The notes beneath the pieces were generated by a model. That model was not told where the DNA came from. It did no database searches and saw only the letters and a program-made list of their open reading frames with translations. The position numbers were made by a program, and so were the translations under genes. This document shows, piece after piece, positions 19,142-26,606 of a DNA stretch of 33,232 nucleotides. Positions within the stretch are counted from its first letter, which is position 1; every line of letters starts with the position of its first letter. Source of the DNA: an uncultured Bacteroidales bacterium (GTDB taxonomy: Bacteria > Bacteroidota > Bacteroidia > Bacteroidales > F082); the NCBI GenBank assembly GCA_947166105.1, contig CAMVCZ010000039.1, forward strand, positions 1-33,232. Reading direction: 5' to 3'.

Positions 19142-19717
19142 ATGGATTTCCTTGCCGCCCATTGGTTAGACATTACCACGACAGCCCTCGGTTTGGCCTA
19201 CATCTTATTGGAATACAAAGCCAGCGTGTGGATGTGGGTTGTGGGCTTCGTCATGCAGTCGTTAGGCATCGTATTGTACTATCAGAAAGGACTTTACGCC
19301 GACTGCGGCATGGAGTTTTACTATTTGGCCATGACCGTCTATGGTTTCATTGCATGGATGCGCCACAAGCAGAAAGCCGCCGATTTGCCTATCCGCCACA
19401 TGCCCAAGAAATTGGCTTTTATGTGGATAGGTCTTGCCGTGGCGATTTGGGCGGCCATTTATTTCCTGTTGTCAAGGTTCACCAACTCCAATGTTCCCGT
19501 GGCCGATGCTTTCACCACCGCCTTGAGCATTGTCGGCATTTGGGCTTTGGCGCGTAAGTATCTGGAACAGTGGTTCGTATGGATAGTGGTCGATGTGGTC
19601 ACTTGTGCGCTGTATTTCTACAAGGACATCCCCTTCAAAGCCAGTCTTTACGGCTTTTATGTCATCATCGCTGTGTTCGGCTATTTCAAGTGGAAAAAGA
19701 TGATGGAAACGGCTTGA
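19142..19717 (+). CDS. pnuC: PnuC-family transporter (nicotinamide riboside or related vitamin)
   Basis: The 191-residue protein has about seven hydrophobic segments, and the WFVWIVVD block near residue 140 contains the WxxW substrate-binding motif of PnuC. PnuC proteins take up nicotinamide riboside by facilitated diffusion; close homologues (PnuT, PnuX) carry thiamine or riboflavin. No thiamine pyrophosphokinase gene or thiamine riboswitch is nearby, so nicotinamide riboside is the default guess. The start lies 1 bp after the PIG-L gene, and a strong terminator follows. Confidence 0.85.
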   Translation: MDFLAAHWLDITTTALGLAYILLEYKASVWMWVVGFVMQSLGIVLYYQKGLYADCGMEFYYLAMTVYGFIAWMRHKQKAADLPIRHMPKKLAFMWIGLAVAIWAAIYFLLSRFTNSNVPVADAFTTALSIVGIWALARKYLEQWFVWIVVDVVTCALYFYKDIPFKASLYGFYVIIAVFGYFKWKKMMETA

Positions 19718-19742
19718 CAGGCAAAGGTTTACAAAGATTCTG

Positions 19743-19778
19743 AAAGCGGATTTGGCATTTGCCAAATCCGCTTTTTTG
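19743..19778 (+). terminator. Intrinsic terminator of the nucleotide-sugar/pnuC block
   Basis: Two arms, 19743-19757 and 19760-19774, are perfect 15-base reverse complements (AAAGCGGATTTGGCA and its complement) and run into a short T-tract. This is the strongest hairpin in the window and separates pnuC from thpR. Confidence 0.92.
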
Positions 19779-19801
19779 TTTCGTATACGCCGTAAGTTTG
19801 C

Positions 19802-19809
19802 TATTTTTG
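19802..19809 (+). promoter_or_regulatory. -7 promoter element of thpR
   Basis: TATTTTTG matches TAnnTTTG and lies 17 bp before the thpR ATG at 19827, immediately after the upstream terminator. Confidence 0.6.
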
Positions 19810-19826
19810 CAGCAAAATTCAAGACA

Positions 19827-20399
19827 ATGAACACCAAACGCACCTTTTTGGCCATTTCCATCCCTTCGGGGACGGAGTTTCCAGCTCTCGTCGGGCGACT
19901 GAAAAAGAACCTGCCGCACGAGAAATTCATCAACTATTGCCGACCCGAAAACATCCACCTGACGCTGAAATTCCTCGGCAGTACACCCGTGGACGACATT
20001 CCTAACATCATCGAGGCATGTCGCGCCGTGGCGAAAAAGCACCAGACGTTCACGATGGACTTCGACCGCACGGGGCTTTTCGGGAGCAACCGCGTGCCGC
20101 GTGTGCTTTGGCTCGGCATGAACGACCAGCCCAAAGCCTTGTTTGATTTGGAAAACGACCTTTTGGACACTTTCGATGAGTTGGGCTATCTCCGTGACCG
20201 TCAGAACTTTGTGCCGCATCTTACCGTTTGCCGCATCAAGTCGTTGGTCGACAAGCAGTTTTTCATGCAGATTTACAACAGCATCGAGCAGAAGACCTAT
20301 CTCCACGCCGACGTGAAGGAATTGGTCTATTTCCAGAGTTTCCTGCAACCCACCGGGCCGATTTACAAGGTTCTGGCGAAAATGCCTTTGGGCGCATAA
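19827..20399 (+). CDS. thpR: RNA 2',3'-cyclic phosphodiesterase (2'-5' RNA ligase family)
   Basis: This 2H phosphoesterase carries both HxTx motifs, HLT at residues 44-46 (NIHLTLKFLG) and at 131-133 (PHLTV). Bacterial ThpR opens 2',3'-cyclic phosphates on RNA and can reversibly ligate tRNA halves in vitro; its physiological target is unclear. The protein has 190 residues. The frame continues 25 codons upstream into the terminator and promoter, so the ATG at 19827 is the start. Confidence 0.93.
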   Translation: MNTKRTFLAISIPSGTEFPALVGRLKKNLPHEKFINYCRPENIHLTLKFLGSTPVDDIPNIIEACRAVAKKHQTFTMDFDRTGLFGSNRVPRVLWLGMNDQPKALFDLENDLLDTFDELGYLRDRQNFVPHLTVCRIKSLVDKQFFMQIYNSIEQKTYLHADVKELVYFQSFLQPTGPIYKVLAKMPLGA

Positions 20400-20462
20400 C
20401 GTATGGCCAAGGATTTTGGCACTTATTTTGTGGCAAAAAGCTCCTTGCAACAAAAAATGCAC

Positions 20463-20470
20463 TACCTTTG
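20463..20470 (+). promoter_or_regulatory. -7 promoter element of the secreted/LRR operon
   Basis: TACCTTTG matches TAnnTTTG, 47 bp before the lipoprotein ATG at 20518. It is the only promoter candidate found for the four overlapping or closely spaced genes to 25064. Confidence 0.6.
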
Positions 20471-20517
20471 CAATTTATTTGCATCCATTGGAGTTATTAG
20501 GAAAAATTCGATAAAAA

Positions 20518-21153
20518 ATGAAAAGTAAAATCACAACCGTAATGATGGTTCTCCTCGCTGCGTTCATCACGATAGGAGGCACCACCAGTTGCAAGAGCAA
20601 GAAGCGCCTCGCCAAGGAAGCGGCTGAGGCTGAGTACAAATCAAGGGTCGACCAAGCCGTGAAAGACCTGAACGCCATCCTCGACGACGAAACCCTCTGG
20701 AGTCTCGAAGAGAAGGAAGCCCGCGTGCAGACCATCAAGGACTGGAACCTGCAAAACGCCGAGGTTGACGACCTGCTTTATCAGGTGGAGAAGAAATTGG
20801 CCCGCGAGCGCGCCCAAAAGGATGAAGAGGAACGCCGCGCCGCCGAAGAACGCGAAAAAGCCAATGCCGCCGATGTGGTTCTCGGACGCAACTTCAACAG
20901 CATCGCCAATGCCAGCAGCGTCAGTCAGGCCAACCGCGTCATTAATGAGACTTTGGGCATGTTCGAGTCGCCCAATACGCCCGTGCTCATCATCATCAAG
21001 CAGAACGCCGGCTTCAACGACTACGACCGCCCGACCACCATCGAAAAGTACCTCAACTATGTGAAAGACCAGAAGAAGGCCACCGAAAAGGTACACGAAA
21101 TCAAATACAACAGCAACGGAAAGATTAACGAAATAGAACTGATAAAGAAATGA
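20518..21153 (+). CDS. Predicted lipoprotein with coiled-coil middle
   Basis: I do not recognise a named family. The 211-residue product has a lipoprotein signal peptide with the acceptor C25 in TTSC, followed by KSKKR, which lacks the acidic surface-export signal known from Bacteroides lipoproteins, so it probably stays facing the periplasm. Residues 26-115 are highly charged and likely helical or coiled-coil (Glu/Arg/Lys/Ala rich). Residues 121-211 contain SQANRVINETLGMFES and RPTTIEKYLNYVK, which resemble segments of the next gene's product (SEANRVIDRAEELFMS and YRVRKYFEHLMRL). It overlaps that gene by 4 bp (ATGA). Confidence 0.8.
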   Translation: MKSKITTVMMVLLAAFITIGGTTSCKSKKRLAKEAAEAEYKSRVDQAVKDLNAILDDETLWSLEEKEARVQTIKDWNLQNAEVDDLLYQVEKKLARERAQKDEEERRAAEEREKANAADVVLGRNFNSIANASSVSQANRVINETLGMFESPNTPVLIIIKQNAGFNDYDRPTTIEKYLNYVKDQKKATEKVHEIKYNSNGKINEIELIKK

Positions 21154-21725
21154 AAAAGATCATTGCCACATTAGCCTTTGTCGTATGCTTTGCGGGTATC
21201 GCTTTGGCACAGGACGAACTTAGTTTTGAACGCAAGCAGGCCATCGATAGCCTTGCCTTGGAGAAGGTGAGAGACCTGAGCAAATACATCAAAATCGTCG
21301 GCTCGAAGGAAACGCCTTTCAGCGAGGCCAACCGCGTCATCGACCGCGCCGAGGAACTGTTCATGAGCGATGCCGAAATTGGTGTCTCCTCGCTCAGTTC
21401 CAACCAAATCACCTATTATCGTGTCCGCAAGTATTTCGAGCACCTGATGCGCTTGAACTACGACCGCGTCGAGATTGAATGGTACAACATCGAGTATGTC
21501 AGCGACTTGCAACGCCAGCCCGACGGCACCTACGTTGGTATCATCACCATTTTCCAGACCTTCCGTGGCTACGACCGCGAGGGTAACATGGTCTACAAGG
21601 ACACGACCAAGAAAGACATTACCGTCTATGTGAAGCGCAAGGAAACCCAAATCGGTGGCCGCACCATCGGCTTCTGGGATGTATTGTTGGGTGATATGCG
21701 TGTGAAGGAAACCACGAATAGATAG
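21150..21725 (+). CDS. Secreted protein of unknown function
   Basis: The 191-residue product has a clear signal peptide (MKKIIATLAFVVCFAGIALA, cleavage before Q21) and no lipobox, so it is periplasmic or exported. Residues 45-90 resemble the C-terminal part of the upstream lipoprotein (ANRVI, then F-x-S, then a Y/R...KY...L stretch). The rest is predicted mainly beta (EIEWYNIEYVSDLQ, GTYVGIITIFQTFRGYD, ITVYVKRKE), a pattern that could fit an NTF2-like fold, but this is not demonstrated. Its start overlaps the lipoprotein stop. Confidence 0.78.
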   Translation: MKKIIATLAFVVCFAGIALAQDELSFERKQAIDSLALEKVRDLSKYIKIVGSKETPFSEANRVIDRAEELFMSDAEIGVSSLSSNQITYYRVRKYFEHLMRLNYDRVEIEWYNIEYVSDLQRQPDGTYVGIITIFQTFRGYDREGNMVYKDTTKKDITVYVKRKETQIGGRTIGFWDVLLGDMRVKETTNR

Positions 21726-21758
21726 TTGAAAGTTTAGAGTTTAGAGTTTAGAGTTGAG
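21724..21758 (+). repeat. Heptamer tandem repeat (five units) containing a start codon
   Basis: Five 7-bp units run in register from 21724: AGTTGAA, three exact copies of AGTTTAG, then AGTTGAG, with a broken unit after it. The fifth unit contains the TTG at 21754, and the GTG at 21760 follows directly; one of these must start the next gene. Confidence 0.9.
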
Positions 21759-22590
21759 AGTGCGTTTTTGGCATATTGTGCTTTTGGCGTTGGGTTTGCT
21801 CTTTGCTGCCAACGGTTTTGCCCAGACGATTGGCGATTTTAAGATGGACGAAACCGAACTCTATGCCATGACCAAGCAGATGGGCCAGTTTATGCGCCGG
21901 TTCAACTACGAAGAGGACCAGTTCGGCTACAAACTCAACCCGAAAGACCCCAACTATCGCAGCAACGAAATGCGCCGCAAGTCGCTGCCCGTGCTTTTCG
22001 ATCAAGAGAAATATGGCACCCAAACCGATCTGCAACGCTATTTCATTGAGGATGTCACCAAGGGCGATTCAACCTACATGACTTTCCTCGGAGGTCGTTG
22101 GTTCTCAGAAGTATCAACTACTTTCAAATACAACGGCAAAGAGGTCAAGGTGATGCTCTTTTTGGCCGTCGAAAAGGAAGGCTTAGGCTCCAAATGGGTG
22201 CTGACCAACGTGTATTTCTCGGAATTCAACAAACTTTTCCCGACGGGCGAAATGGCTGACAAGGAAAAGCATTTCTTGCATCCCATGAGTCACGAACTCG
22301 ACTTCATGAACATCTACAAGGCCTTCCAAGACCCCGATGTCATCGAGTATTACGCCTCGCAAAACTATCATCCCGATTACCTGACCCTTTTCTTTTACGA
22401 AATCAAGAGCGGCAAATTGGTGTTCCAGCACGTCGATGCGGTGAAGTTCCACGTCTTGCAAATCAAGGACTGGTACTTCGAGGTGTCGTGGTTCAACCGC
22501 TCGGGCCTCAATTCCGGCTGGCTCATGTCGAATGTGGTCTACATGCCTGAAAAGGAAAAAACCAACCTCATCAAATTTTATCAACCATGA
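21754..22590 (+). CDS. Secreted protein of unknown function, non-ATG start inside a repeat
   Basis: The product (278 residues from TTG, 276 from the GTG at 21760) begins with a signal peptide RVRFWHIVLLALGLLFAANGFAQ. No in-frame ATG precedes this peptide, so translation must start at TTG or GTG. The mature part has no recognised domain; it contains YFIEDVTKGDSTYMTFLGG, an aromatic-rich C-terminal half (HPDYLTLFFYEIKSG, VDAVKFHVLQIKDWYFEVSW) and no lipobox or T9SS tail. It ends in a 4-bp ATGA overlap with the LRR gene, so the two are translationally coupled. The heptamer repeat separates it from the gene before. Confidence 0.75.
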   Translation: MRVRFWHIVLLALGLLFAANGFAQTIGDFKMDETELYAMTKQMGQFMRRFNYEEDQFGYKLNPKDPNYRSNEMRRKSLPVLFDQEKYGTQTDLQRYFIEDVTKGDSTYMTFLGGRWFSEVSTTFKYNGKEVKVMLFLAVEKEGLGSKWVLTNVYFSEFNKLFPTGEMADKEKHFLHPMSHELDFMNIYKAFQDPDVIEYYASQNYHPDYLTLFFYEIKSGKLVFQHVDAVKFHVLQIKDWYFEVSWFNRSGLNSGWLMSNVVYMPEKEKTNLIKFYQP

Positions 22591-25064
22591 AAAAGATAAC
22601 CATTCTTTCCATATTGTTGTTTGGCTTGGCCTTTGGCGGTCATGCCCAAAAACTCTCCAAAGACGAAATCGCCAAGTATGAGAGCGAAATCAAGTCGATG
22701 CTCGCCTATTTGGAAGAAACGATGAACTTCATCGGCGACAGTGCCACTTCGGCCTCGGAAAAGGAAATCGTGTTCACCGAAAGTTGGAGCAAAATCTTCA
22801 TCGATGACAAGGTGCAGGTGGAGGACGACCTCGACGTGAACCGCAAGACACCTATTAATAAGGATGTGCAGGCCTATCTGAAAGACATTGACTTCTTCTT
22901 CAAATGGGCCAACTTCAAATTCGATTTGCAAAGCATCGCCAACAACAAGCGTGACGATGGCAGCATCTTCTTCAAGGTCACCATGACGCGGCATTTGACG
23001 GGCAAAACCGTGACAGACGAGCAGGTCGACAATGTGAGGAATCGTTTCATAGAAATCAACCTCGACCGACAGAACAACAGCATCAAGATTGCCAGCATCT
23101 ATACCACTAAAATCAATGAGAGTGAGGCACTTCGCAATTGGTGGAACGGCCTTTCGCAAAACTGGAAAAACCGTCTTGGCGGCGATATTTTGTTCGACAG
23201 CGGCATTCCCATGTCGGAATACAACATCAGTAGCCTCGACGATTTCACCGAATTGGACGCCAAACTGAAACTCGTCACCCAAAAACAGCGTGTCGACATT
23301 TCCGGCATCCGCGAAATCATCACATTGGACCCGCTCAGCGAACTTTCCGACCTCACCTTCTTGGATGTTTCAGGAACCTCCATTGAAGACCTGTCGCCCG
23401 TGCGCAACCTCAACAAACTGAAGGTGTTGCGTGCCAATTCCACCATGATTGAAGATATTTCGGCACTGAAATACAACATCACCCTTGAGGAACTCGAGGT
23501 GGCCAACACAGGCATTGAAGACCTGAGCGTGCTGGAATCGTTGCGCAATTTGCAGAAACTCAACATTGCCGAAACACAAGTCAGCAGAATCAACAATTTG
23601 AAGGGTTGTCCTAACCTCGTTTCGCTCAATTTGAGCGGCACGAGCATTGCCAATTTGGGCGTTTTGCAGGATTTGACCCTTTTGAAAAGCCTCGACATTA
23701 GCAACACTGCCGTCCGCGACTTGGGTCCCATCAGCAATCTGAAGGATTTGCAAAGCCTTAACATTTCGGGCACAGCCGTTGGCAACTTGCAGACACTGAG
23801 CGAGATGGAGAACTTGCGTGAACTCTATTGCAGCAACACTACCATCCGCGACCTTTCGCCCTTGAAAGGCAACCGCCGCCTGAACAAAATCTATTGCGAC
23901 CAATCCAACATCGGTGATGCCGAGGCAAGCGAGTTCGTCAAGAGCAACCCATTTGCTTTGGTCATCTACGACACCGAAGCCCTAAGAAACTGGTGGATTG
24001 AACTGCCCATTTATTGGAAAGCCGTGTTTTCCAAGCAGATAAAAGTCGACTCGGAGCCGACCACTGAGCAGTTGCACCAAGTCATCAATCTTCAGGAACT
24101 CGACCTTTCGGGCAATACTTTCATGCAAAGCCTGATGCCCGTCAGCCGCTTGACCAACCTCCGCTCGTTGAACATTTCAAACACAGAAATTGGTTACCTG
24201 CAACCCATCCAAGGCTTGGCCAATTTGGAATCGCTCAATATTTCGCACACCTACATCAGCGACCTCAAGCCCTTGCAGGACATGGGTAACTTGCGGTATC
24301 TCAACATCATGAACACGCCCGTCAACGACTTTTCGCCTTTGATGAACGACAACAACCTCGAAGTGATTTATGCCGACAGCACCAACATCAACCCGAGCCA
24401 AATCATTGTGTTGAAAGAGAGTCAAAGGCAGGTGCATGTCATTTATCAGACCGAAGCCCTGACGACATGGTGGAACATTCTCGACCCGATTTGGCAAGCC
24501 ATCTTCCGAAACGCCGTCGGCATACAAGATGAAATACCCAACGACCTTGATTTGCAGCGTATTGTGGATTTGCAGGAACTTGAAATCGGCATGGAATTCC
24601 CCATCATCAGCCTTGAGCCTTTGAAGAATTTTCTCTGGCTTGAGCGTCTGACCATCAACGGCCAAAGCGTGCGCGACATTGCACCTTTGGAGAACAAGTG
24701 GTATCTCGTCGAACTCAATGTGCAGAACAATCCTATCAGCAGCCTGAAGCCCATCGAAGGCAGCACCAAACTCGAACTTCTCAACATCGAGAACACGCAA
24801 ATCAGCGATCTTGGCCCGCTCTCGAAGATGAACAACCTCGTTACCCTCAATGCGAGCGGCACGGCGGTGAAGTCGCTGAAACCGCTCTCAGGACTGCAAA
24901 AACTTGAAAACCTGTTTGTCAACAATACCGATGTCAGGAGTTTGTCGCCCATTGAGGACATCCCGACCCTGAAACAACTGAAGGTTTACAACACCAAGGT
25001 CAAGGCTCGCGCCATCGAGAAATTGCAGGAAAAACGGCTCGATTTGAACATTATTTACTATTGA
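22587..25064 (+). CDS. Secreted leucine-rich-repeat protein with three WW-module copies
   Basis: The 825-residue protein has a signal peptide (1-20, ending GGHA), an N-terminal domain (about 21-175) without recognised family, and leucine-rich repeats of the internalin/SDS22 style (units such as LKSLDISNTAVRDLGPISN, about 22 residues). The LRR part falls into three modules, each opening with the same motif, (S/T)EALxxWWxxLxxxW, at residues 179-193, 463-477 and 622-636. Modules 1 and 2 end in a VIY sequence just before the next motif, and the protein itself ends in NIIYY at the equivalent point. There is no T9SS tail, LPXTG or lipobox, so it is probably periplasmic. LRRs usually bind proteins; the ligand is unknown. 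It is the last gene of a four-gene operon. Confidence 0.88.
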   Translation: MKKITILSILLFGLAFGGHAQKLSKDEIAKYESEIKSMLAYLEETMNFIGDSATSASEKEIVFTESWSKIFIDDKVQVEDDLDVNRKTPINKDVQAYLKDIDFFFKWANFKFDLQSIANNKRDDGSIFFKVTMTRHLTGKTVTDEQVDNVRNRFIEINLDRQNNSIKIASIYTTKINESEALRNWWNGLSQNWKNRLGGDILFDSGIPMSEYNISSLDDFTELDAKLKLVTQKQRVDISGIREIITLDPLSELSDLTFLDVSGTSIEDLSPVRNLNKLKVLRANSTMIEDISALKYNITLEELEVANTGIEDLSVLESLRNLQKLNIAETQVSRINNLKGCPNLVSLNLSGTSIANLGVLQDLTLLKSLDISNTAVRDLGPISNLKDLQSLNISGTAVGNLQTLSEMENLRELYCSNTTIRDLSPLKGNRRLNKIYCDQSNIGDAEASEFVKSNPFALVIYDTEALRNWWIELPIYWKAVFSKQIKVDSEPTTEQLHQVINLQELDLSGNTFMQSLMPVSRLTNLRSLNISNTEIGYLQPIQGLANLESLNISHTYISDLKPLQDMGNLRYLNIMNTPVNDFSPLMNDNNLEVIYADSTNINPSQIIVLKESQRQVHVIYQTEALTTWWNILDPIWQAIFRNAVGIQDEIPNDLDLQRIVDLQELEIGMEFPIISLEPLKNFLWLERLTINGQSVRDIAPLENKWYLVELNVQNNPISSLKPIEGSTKLELLNIENTQISDLGPLSKMNNLVTLNASGTAVKSLKPLSGLQKLENLFVNNTDVRSLSPIEDIPTLKQLKVYNTKVKARAIEKLQEKRLDLNIIYY

Positions 25065-25078
25065 TGGATAAGTTTTAT

Positions 25079-25086
25079 TATCTTTG
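25079..25086 (+). promoter_or_regulatory. -7 promoter element of the DUF4160/DUF2442 pair
   Basis: TATCTTTG matches TAnnTTTG and lies 20 bp before the ATG at 25107. Confidence 0.6.
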
Positions 25087-25106
25087 CTCCGTCAAACAAT
25101 AACGAA

Positions 25107-25361
25107 ATGCCCGAAATAAGCAGGTTTTTAGGAATCATCATCACGATGAACTTTTCAGACCATAATCCACCTCATTTTCATGTGAGATACAATGAGTATG
25201 AGGCATCTATAAGGATTAAGGACTTCGGGTTGATGATTGGTGACTTGCCGCCAAAGACTTTCGGGCTTGTTGCTGAATGGGCAAAGATGCACCAAGAGGA
25301 ATTGATGCTTTGTTGGGAAGAAGCGAAGAAGGGTAATCTTGTAAAAATCAAGCCATTATAA
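25107..25361 (+). CDS. DUF4160 protein
   Basis: The 84-residue protein has the family pattern: MPEISRFLGIII at the start, then DHNPPHFHVRYNEYEASI and a C-terminal WEEAKKGNLVKIKPL. DUF4160 genes very often sit directly before DUF2442 genes, as here (1 bp apart), and the pair is discussed as a toxin-antitoxin-like module; activity has not been proven to my knowledge. It has its own promoter and is separate from the LRR operon. Confidence 0.88.
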   Translation: MPEISRFLGIIITMNFSDHNPPHFHVRYNEYEASIRIKDFGLMIGDLPPKTFGLVAEWAKMHQEELMLCWEEAKKGNLVKIKPL

Positions 25362-25362
25362 A

Positions 25363-25638
25363 ATGAATTACGATTTGAAAAATATTGAATACCAGCACGA
25401 TTACATCTACAAAGTGTCTTTTGAAGACGGAACATCGGGGCTTGTTGACTTTGACGATGTGATTCATTCCTCGAAACCTTACAACCTTTTGTTGAACATG
25501 AATTTGTTCAAGAAAGCCTACATCCATCCCGAATTGAAAACCCTCACTTGGGCTGATGATTTGGATTACGACCCGATTATCCTTTATTATAAAGCAAACA
25601 ACATTCCGTTTCCCGCCTCATGGGGAGAAATAAATTGA
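25363..25638 (+). CDS. DUF2442 protein
   Basis: The 91-residue protein shows the DUF2442 layout: YKVSFEDGTSGLVDFDDV near residues 17-34, a middle FKKAYIHPELKTLTWADDLDYDP, and a short C-terminal tail. It forms a two-gene unit with the DUF4160 gene 1 bp upstream. It may be the partner protein of that pair; which of the two would be toxic is not known. Confidence 0.88.
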   Translation: MNYDLKNIEYQHDYIYKVSFEDGTSGLVDFDDVIHSSKPYNLLLNMNLFKKAYIHPELKTLTWADDLDYDPIILYYKANNIPFPASWGEIN

Positions 25639-25642
25639 ACCT

Positions 25643-25676
25643 GAATCTTGAAATTTAAAATTTTAAATCTTTAAAT
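25643..25676 (+). repeat. Dispersed AT-rich leader motif, copy 1 (before ptb)
   Basis: GAATCTTGAAATTT (25643-25656) and AATCTTTAAAT (25666-25676) recur at 33131-33156 before argF. Here the 9-bp spacer completes a perfect 16-bp palindrome, ATTTAAAATTTTAAAT, at 25653-25668. The motif ends 8 bp before the ptb start codon. Confidence 0.6.
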
Positions 25677-25684
25677 ACAGAATT

Positions 25685-26587
25685 ATGGAAATCAGAAAGT
25701 TAGAACAAATGTTTGAGGTTTTGCGCAGCAAACCCAAGAAACGTCTTGTGGCCGCTTACGCCAATGATGATCACACGATTTGTGCAGTGAACGCTGCCGT
25801 CAAGGAAGGCTTGATTGAAGCCACCCTTCTCGGCGACGAGAAAGTGATTGCCGAAGTGTGCAAGGCCGAAGGCATCGACATGGCAAACTTCAAAATCATC
25901 AACGAACCCGTCGATGTGAAAGCCGCCGCCATGGCCTGCGACCTCATCAACGCCGGCGAAGCCGACATCCTGATGAAGGGCCTGCTGCCCACCGACAAAT
26001 ACATGCGCGCCATCCTCAACAAGGAGCGTGGCCTTTGCCCGCCCAACGTGACCTTGGCCCACGTCGCCGTCATCGAGAACCCCAACTACCACAAGCTGTT
26101 GGTGGCCTCCGACTGCGCCATCATCCCGCTTCCCGACATCAAGCAGAAGCAGCAATTGCTCAAATATGTGACCACTGTAGCCACAAAATTGGGTGTCAGC
26201 TGCCCGAAGGTCGCCATGGTGACCGCCACCGAGCAGATGAGTGCTGGTATCCCCGCTTGCGTCGATGCCGCCATCATCGCAAAGATGGCTGAGCGCGGCC
26301 AAATCAAGGGTTGCATGGTGGAAGGTCCGATCAGCCTCGACCTCGCCTTGGATGCCGAAACCGCTGCCATCAAGGGCATGAAGAACCCCGTGGCCGGCGA
26401 CGCCGACTGCCTCGTGTTCCCCAACCTCGAAGCCTCCAACGTGTTCTACAAGTGCTGCACCAAGTTCGACAAGAGCGAAGTCGGTGCCATGCTGATGGGT
26501 GCCAAGGTGCCTTGCGTACTCTCCTCGCGCGGCGACACATCGAAGACGAAACTCTATTCCATTGCTTTGGCCGCAATGATAGCGTAA
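25685..26587 (+). CDS. ptb: Phosphate butyryltransferase
   Basis: Ptb exchanges the CoA of butyryl-CoA (or branched acyl-CoA) for phosphate, giving the acyl phosphate used by the kinase encoded next. The 300-residue protein has the acetyl/butyryl-transferase pattern: EADILMKGLLPTDKYMRAIL, LLVASDCAIIPLPD, VEGPISLDLALDAE, and a C-terminal CVLSSRGDTSKTKLYSIALA. It is shorter than Pta and lacks the extra N-terminal domain. It precedes buk by 19 bp, the classic ptb-buk order. Specificity for butyrate against isobutyrate or isovalerate cannot be read from sequence. Confidence 0.92.
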   Translation: MEIRKLEQMFEVLRSKPKKRLVAAYANDDHTICAVNAAVKEGLIEATLLGDEKVIAEVCKAEGIDMANFKIINEPVDVKAAAMACDLINAGEADILMKGLLPTDKYMRAILNKERGLCPPNVTLAHVAVIENPNYHKLLVASDCAIIPLPDIKQKQQLLKYVTTVATKLGVSCPKVAMVTATEQMSAGIPACVDAAIIAKMAERGQIKGCMVEGPISLDLALDAETAAIKGMKNPVAGDADCLVFPNLEASNVFYKCCTKFDKSEVGAMLMGAKVPCVLSSRGDTSKTKLYSIALAAMIA

Positions 26588-26606
26588 CCATTAAAAATAC
26601 ATCATT

